IMG/VR virus record: IMGVR_UViG_3300046756_000171
Span: 1 to 61,559 of that record
DNA length: 61,559 bases
Reading direction: 5' to 3' (one strand)
DNA from: a virus
Shown here: piece after piece, positions 58,716 through 61,559 of the stretch
Numbering within the stretch: the first letter of the stretch is position 1
Layout: each line of letters begins with the position of its first letter
Program-made: the position numbers and the translations under genes
Notes under the pieces: generated by a model
Databases searched by the model: none
What the model was told of the DNA's origin: nothing
What the model saw: the letters and a program-made list of their open reading frames with translations, nothing else

Positions 58716-61559
58716 ATGTCTAAAAAGAAAGCAGGCCCAAACAAGGTAAACAAAATTAAAACTAGTAACTTTTTACCTAATGTTTTTCAAACAGACATTA
58801 ATAAAAGTTGGTTAGATAGTACCCTTGACCAAATGGTTTCAAAAGGACCGCTAGGACAAGTTAATGGATACATAGGAAATAATAGTGGAAAGTATTCAGT
58901 ATCTACAGACAAATATATAACTCCTAGTGTTGATGCTACTATAAGAAACAAAACTCAACTAGCACCTGCTATAGTATCTTATAATAATAACCAAGACTTA
59001 ACTAACAAAATTTCTTTTGATGATATAACATATGCAATAAATCAAAACTTTAATGCTTACAATTATAATGCGTCTTATTCATCAAGTAAATTTACATTTA
59101 GTCCTCCAATTAATGTTGACAAATTTTTAAACTTTAAAAATTATAGATGGGTTGAAGAAATGCCTGTATACGAAAGTGTTTATACAGGAGCGAACAAAGA
59201 TCCTCTTATTGATATGTTGCGTGTGCCAGCATATAAACTAACTGACGATAATAATTCGTTTGTACTAGAAGTTGGCATGATTATAAAATTTAGTGGAACA
59301 GGTTGGGATTCAACTGTAAAAGATAAAACTTATCTAGTAACTGCAAATAATCCAGAAACAAAATTAGAATTATATAAAGACTCAAATGGAGTTAAAGTTT
59401 ACAATAGTTATAGTAAACTATCAAAAAGAAACTATGGTGTATGGGATACTGGTGAACCTGTAAGAGTTTCTCCAAATACTGCAAACAGTTATTGGGCTAC
59501 TAGTAATCAATCGCCACAAGCATTAGTAGATGCTTATAATGCTGATACAAATAGACTTCCTTTGTTTGACGGATTTATTTTTGGAAACGAGGATAGCAAT
59601 CCTGCACAGTTTAAAGAAAATACTTTAATAAGATTTACTGCTGGTTGGGTTCACAATGGTCAAACTACAAACACAGAATCAATTTATATTACACAAGTAG
59701 ATGCATCAACAAAAGATGTTTCATTTAAAAAATTAGTTGATGCTACATTTAGTAATAATAAATGGACAGCAACAAATGTAGCAGGTATAACTGCTAACGA
59801 ACTTGCTTTAATTAATTCACTAGATGGACACGATGAAGATAACGAAAAATGGGATCACCAGGCTCCACTAACACCAAACAAAGATTATATTGTTATAGAT
59901 AGAGGAGATGTATATCAAACTGCTTGGAGTAGAACAAATAGCTGGGTTAACTTTGCTACTATTAATAAAGTACAAGAGTTAATTCCAACACATGATTTTA
60001 CTGAAATATTAAATGAAAATAGAATTGCACAGAGACCAATTATAGAATACAATGAAGAATTAAATTTATGGAACTATGCAGAAAAATCATTGGTAGCAAA
60101 TAAAGTAGGTAAAATTGACTATGGTGTAGTAAGTGGAGAAGATTTATCTGTTCTTCCAATTGATGCTACATATGTTTATATAGATAATAGTGATACTAAA
60201 GTTTATCAAAAAACAGCTTTGAACTTTGTTGCTATAAAAACTTTAGCAGATAATGATGTTATGCAAATTAACTCTGTAGCAAATCCTGCTTACGCAGATT
60301 GGAGATATGCAGATGTTTATTATAAAAATAATACAATTACATTAGGTCAACAAAAAACAAAAATTAATCAGTATCCATTATACAAATTTTATAACTGTGA
60401 AGGTATTCCTTTAGAAGATATATACTCTACAGGATTTGCCGGTGAAAAGATTTTTGGATATAAAGTTGGAACAGGAACATTTGTTGATCCTGAAATTAAT
60501 CATGTATTAAGTTATAAAGATACACCTAAGGGTGCAGAGTATGAATTTGAAAATTTCTTACTAACTAAAAACTACAAAAAATCATATGACGATACAATAC
60601 AAAATATAAGATATGCAAAACCATTAGCAGGTTATAATCATATTAAAAACTCAGGAAACTTAGAAACATTTTATAAACCATCAGGAACTTTAACAGGCGC
60701 CAAAGAAACTAAACAGTATGAAATTACAATACCCGACACAGCATTAACTATACCAGTTGGTAAAAATAATTGGAGACCCGAAGAAGAATATAATGTAATT
60801 GTTAAAGGTAATGTAACTGTATTAGCTAAATGCAACAACGATGGCACTTACAACGAGTCTGTTAAAAAGACTAGACATTTAGTTGGTGTAGAACAAACAT
60901 TTACATTAAATAATTTAACAGGAAAAACTATTACATTTCTAGCAGGACCAGTTGATATTGAGAATCCTGGAGGTAATGCAATACCAGATATGACTATAAC
61001 TAGAAATGGTTCCAAAATTACAATAGTTACTGGATCAAACAGCGATGGTGATCACTTTACTATACTTGCAGACAATACTGAAATAGCATCTATGACAATT
61101 TCAAAAGATTGGGATGAACTGTTTTACAATGTTAAAGTTAACGGTAATCCAGTTCCAACATCTTTGGTAAGTGCAAATGCTACTACTTTAGTTATTGATC
61201 AAAGTTTATTTACTACAGGAGATTTAGTTGACTTTGTTTGGACAAATAATGATGCAAGTAATCCAACAACAAATATTAGTTTTCCAGAAACACTAGAACA
61301 TAATGCCAATAACAAACGTATATATGAATTTACTATGAGTGAAACAATCGATCATTGGTTAGACAAACTTACAGTTAATCCAGGTTACTCTGGAACTATG
61401 TTTGGTGATAATAATTATTCTAGCATTGTTCATACTCCATATTACGGAGGTACAATGTTTGTGCATCCAGACATTAGTATAATGCATGATATAAATTACT
61501 CAGATAAAGATTTAAACATAACTGCAATATTAAATGAACAGGCTAATGATTGGTATGCA
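58716..61559 (+). CDS. Huge baseplate/virion structural protein, 3' end outside window
   Basis: 948 codons from the ATG at 58716-58718, open to the edge. N-terminus MSKKKAGPNKVNKIKTSNFLPNVFQ, then INKSWLDSTLDQMVSKGPLG and YRWVEEMPVYESVY. It is Asn/Tyr/Thr-rich and beta-structural. In marine T4-like phages the gene after gp6 is a very large baseplate protein replacing T4 gp7/gp8/gp10; this matches in position and N-terminal pattern. Four bases separate it from gp6. Confidence 0.75.
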   Translation, partial: MSKKKAGPNKVNKIKTSNFLPNVFQTDINKSWLDSTLDQMVSKGPLGQVNGYIGNNSGKYSVSTDKYITPSVDATIRNKTQLAPAIVSYNNNQDLTNKISFDDITYAINQNFNAYNYNASYSSSKFTFSPPINVDKFLNFKNYRWVEEMPVYESVYTGANKDPLIDMLRVPAYKLTDDNNSFVLEVGMIIKFSGTGWDSTVKDKTYLVTANNPETKLELYKDSNGVKVYNSYSKLSKRNYGVWDTGEPVRVSPNTANSYWATSNQSPQALVDAYNADTNRLPLFDGFIFGNEDSNPAQFKENTLIRFTAGWVHNGQTTNTESIYITQVDASTKDVSFKKLVDATFSNNKWTATNVAGITANELALINSLDGHDEDNEKWDHQAPLTPNKDYIVIDRGDVYQTAWSRTNSWVNFATINKVQELIPTHDFTEILNENRIAQRPIIEYNEELNLWNYAEKSLVANKVGKIDYGVVSGEDLSVLPIDATYVYIDNSDTKVYQKTALNFVAIKTLADNDVMQINSVANPAYADWRYADVYYKNNTITLGQQKTKINQYPLYKFYNCEGIPLEDIYSTGFAGEKIFGYKVGTGTFVDPEINHVLSYKDTPKGAEYEFENFLLTKNYKKSYDDTIQNIRYAKPLAGYNHIKNSGNLETFYKPSGTLTGAKETKQYEITIPDTALTIPVGKNNWRPEEEYNVIVKGNVTVLAKCNNDGTYNESVKKTRHLVGVEQTFTLNNLTGKTITFLAGPVDIENPGGNAIPDMTITRNGSKITIVTGSNSDGDHFTILADNTEIASMTISKDWDELFYNVKVNGNPVPTSLVSANATTLVIDQSLFTTGDLVDFVWTNNDASNPTTNISFPETLEHNANNKRIYEFTMSETIDHWLDKLTVNPGYSGTMFGDNNYSSIVHTPYYGGTMFVHPDISIMHDINYSDKDLNITAILNEQANDWYA

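Overview
The window is a contiguous block of a T4-like myovirus genome (a tailed phage with a contractile tail), AT-rich and densely packed. Recognisable T4-type genes cover capsid assembly (gp20, gp21, gp22, gp23), neck and tail completion (gp14, gp15), baseplate (gp26, gp48/54-like, gp53, gp5, gp25, gp6), recombination (gp46, gp47) and the late sigma factor gp55. Tandem glutamine riboswitches of the cyanobacterial/cyanophage type, a flavin-dependent halogenase and many small metabolic genes point to a marine phage, most likely of picocyanobacteria. This host call is an inference: no photosystem gene lies in the window.

Layout. 1-3.6 kb (minus): three small unknowns, then halogenase, RpiB and an SbmA/BacA-like transporter. 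3.6-6.6 kb (plus): gp14, gp15, Nudix hydrolase. 6.5-12.0 kb (minus): a surface/metabolite-modification cluster (sulfotransferase-like, SGNH-like, two 2OG-Fe(II) oxygenase-like, DUF6356-like, two glycosyltransferases). 12.1-28.1 kb (minus): seven virion-fibre genes, including a 1576-residue Ala/Thr-rich fibre, a PKD-repeat protein and two fibres ending in S74 chaperones. 28.1-32 kb (minus): a free-standing 250-nt structured RNA, tandem glutamine riboswitches with a 50-residue downstream peptide, a third 2OG-oxygenase-like gene, a methyltransferase, tRNA-Trp and a PiT-type transporter. 32-41.9 kb (minus): gp23-gp22-gp21-acidic core protein-gp20, then two paralogous long tail proteins. 42-43 kb (plus): gp26 with a probable -1 frameshift extension. 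43-49.1 kb (minus): an unknown gene, a roughly 590-nt structured RNA region, GIY-YIG nuclease, gp46, gp47, an unknown and gp55. 49.2 kb to the end (plus): a late baseplate operon running into a huge structural gene cut by the window edge.

Control is visible in the DNA. Virion genes are preceded by T4-type late promoters (ATAAATA), matching the gp55 gene. Stable RNAs, the gp55-gp47-gp46 operon, the PiT gene, the glycosyltransferase group and the small genes at the left end have sigma70-type promoters (TTGAC + 17/18 + TATAAT-like). Several minus-strand units end in clear intrinsic terminators.

The most notable signals are: two strong non-coding RNA candidates with their own sigma70 promoters; tandem glutamine riboswitches; a textbook -1 frameshift signal at the end of gp26; and an apparently complete absence of GCAGC/GCTGC from 61.5 kb, although GCCGC/GCGGC is abundant. 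All calls were made by eye from sequence; none has been checked by database search or folding software.
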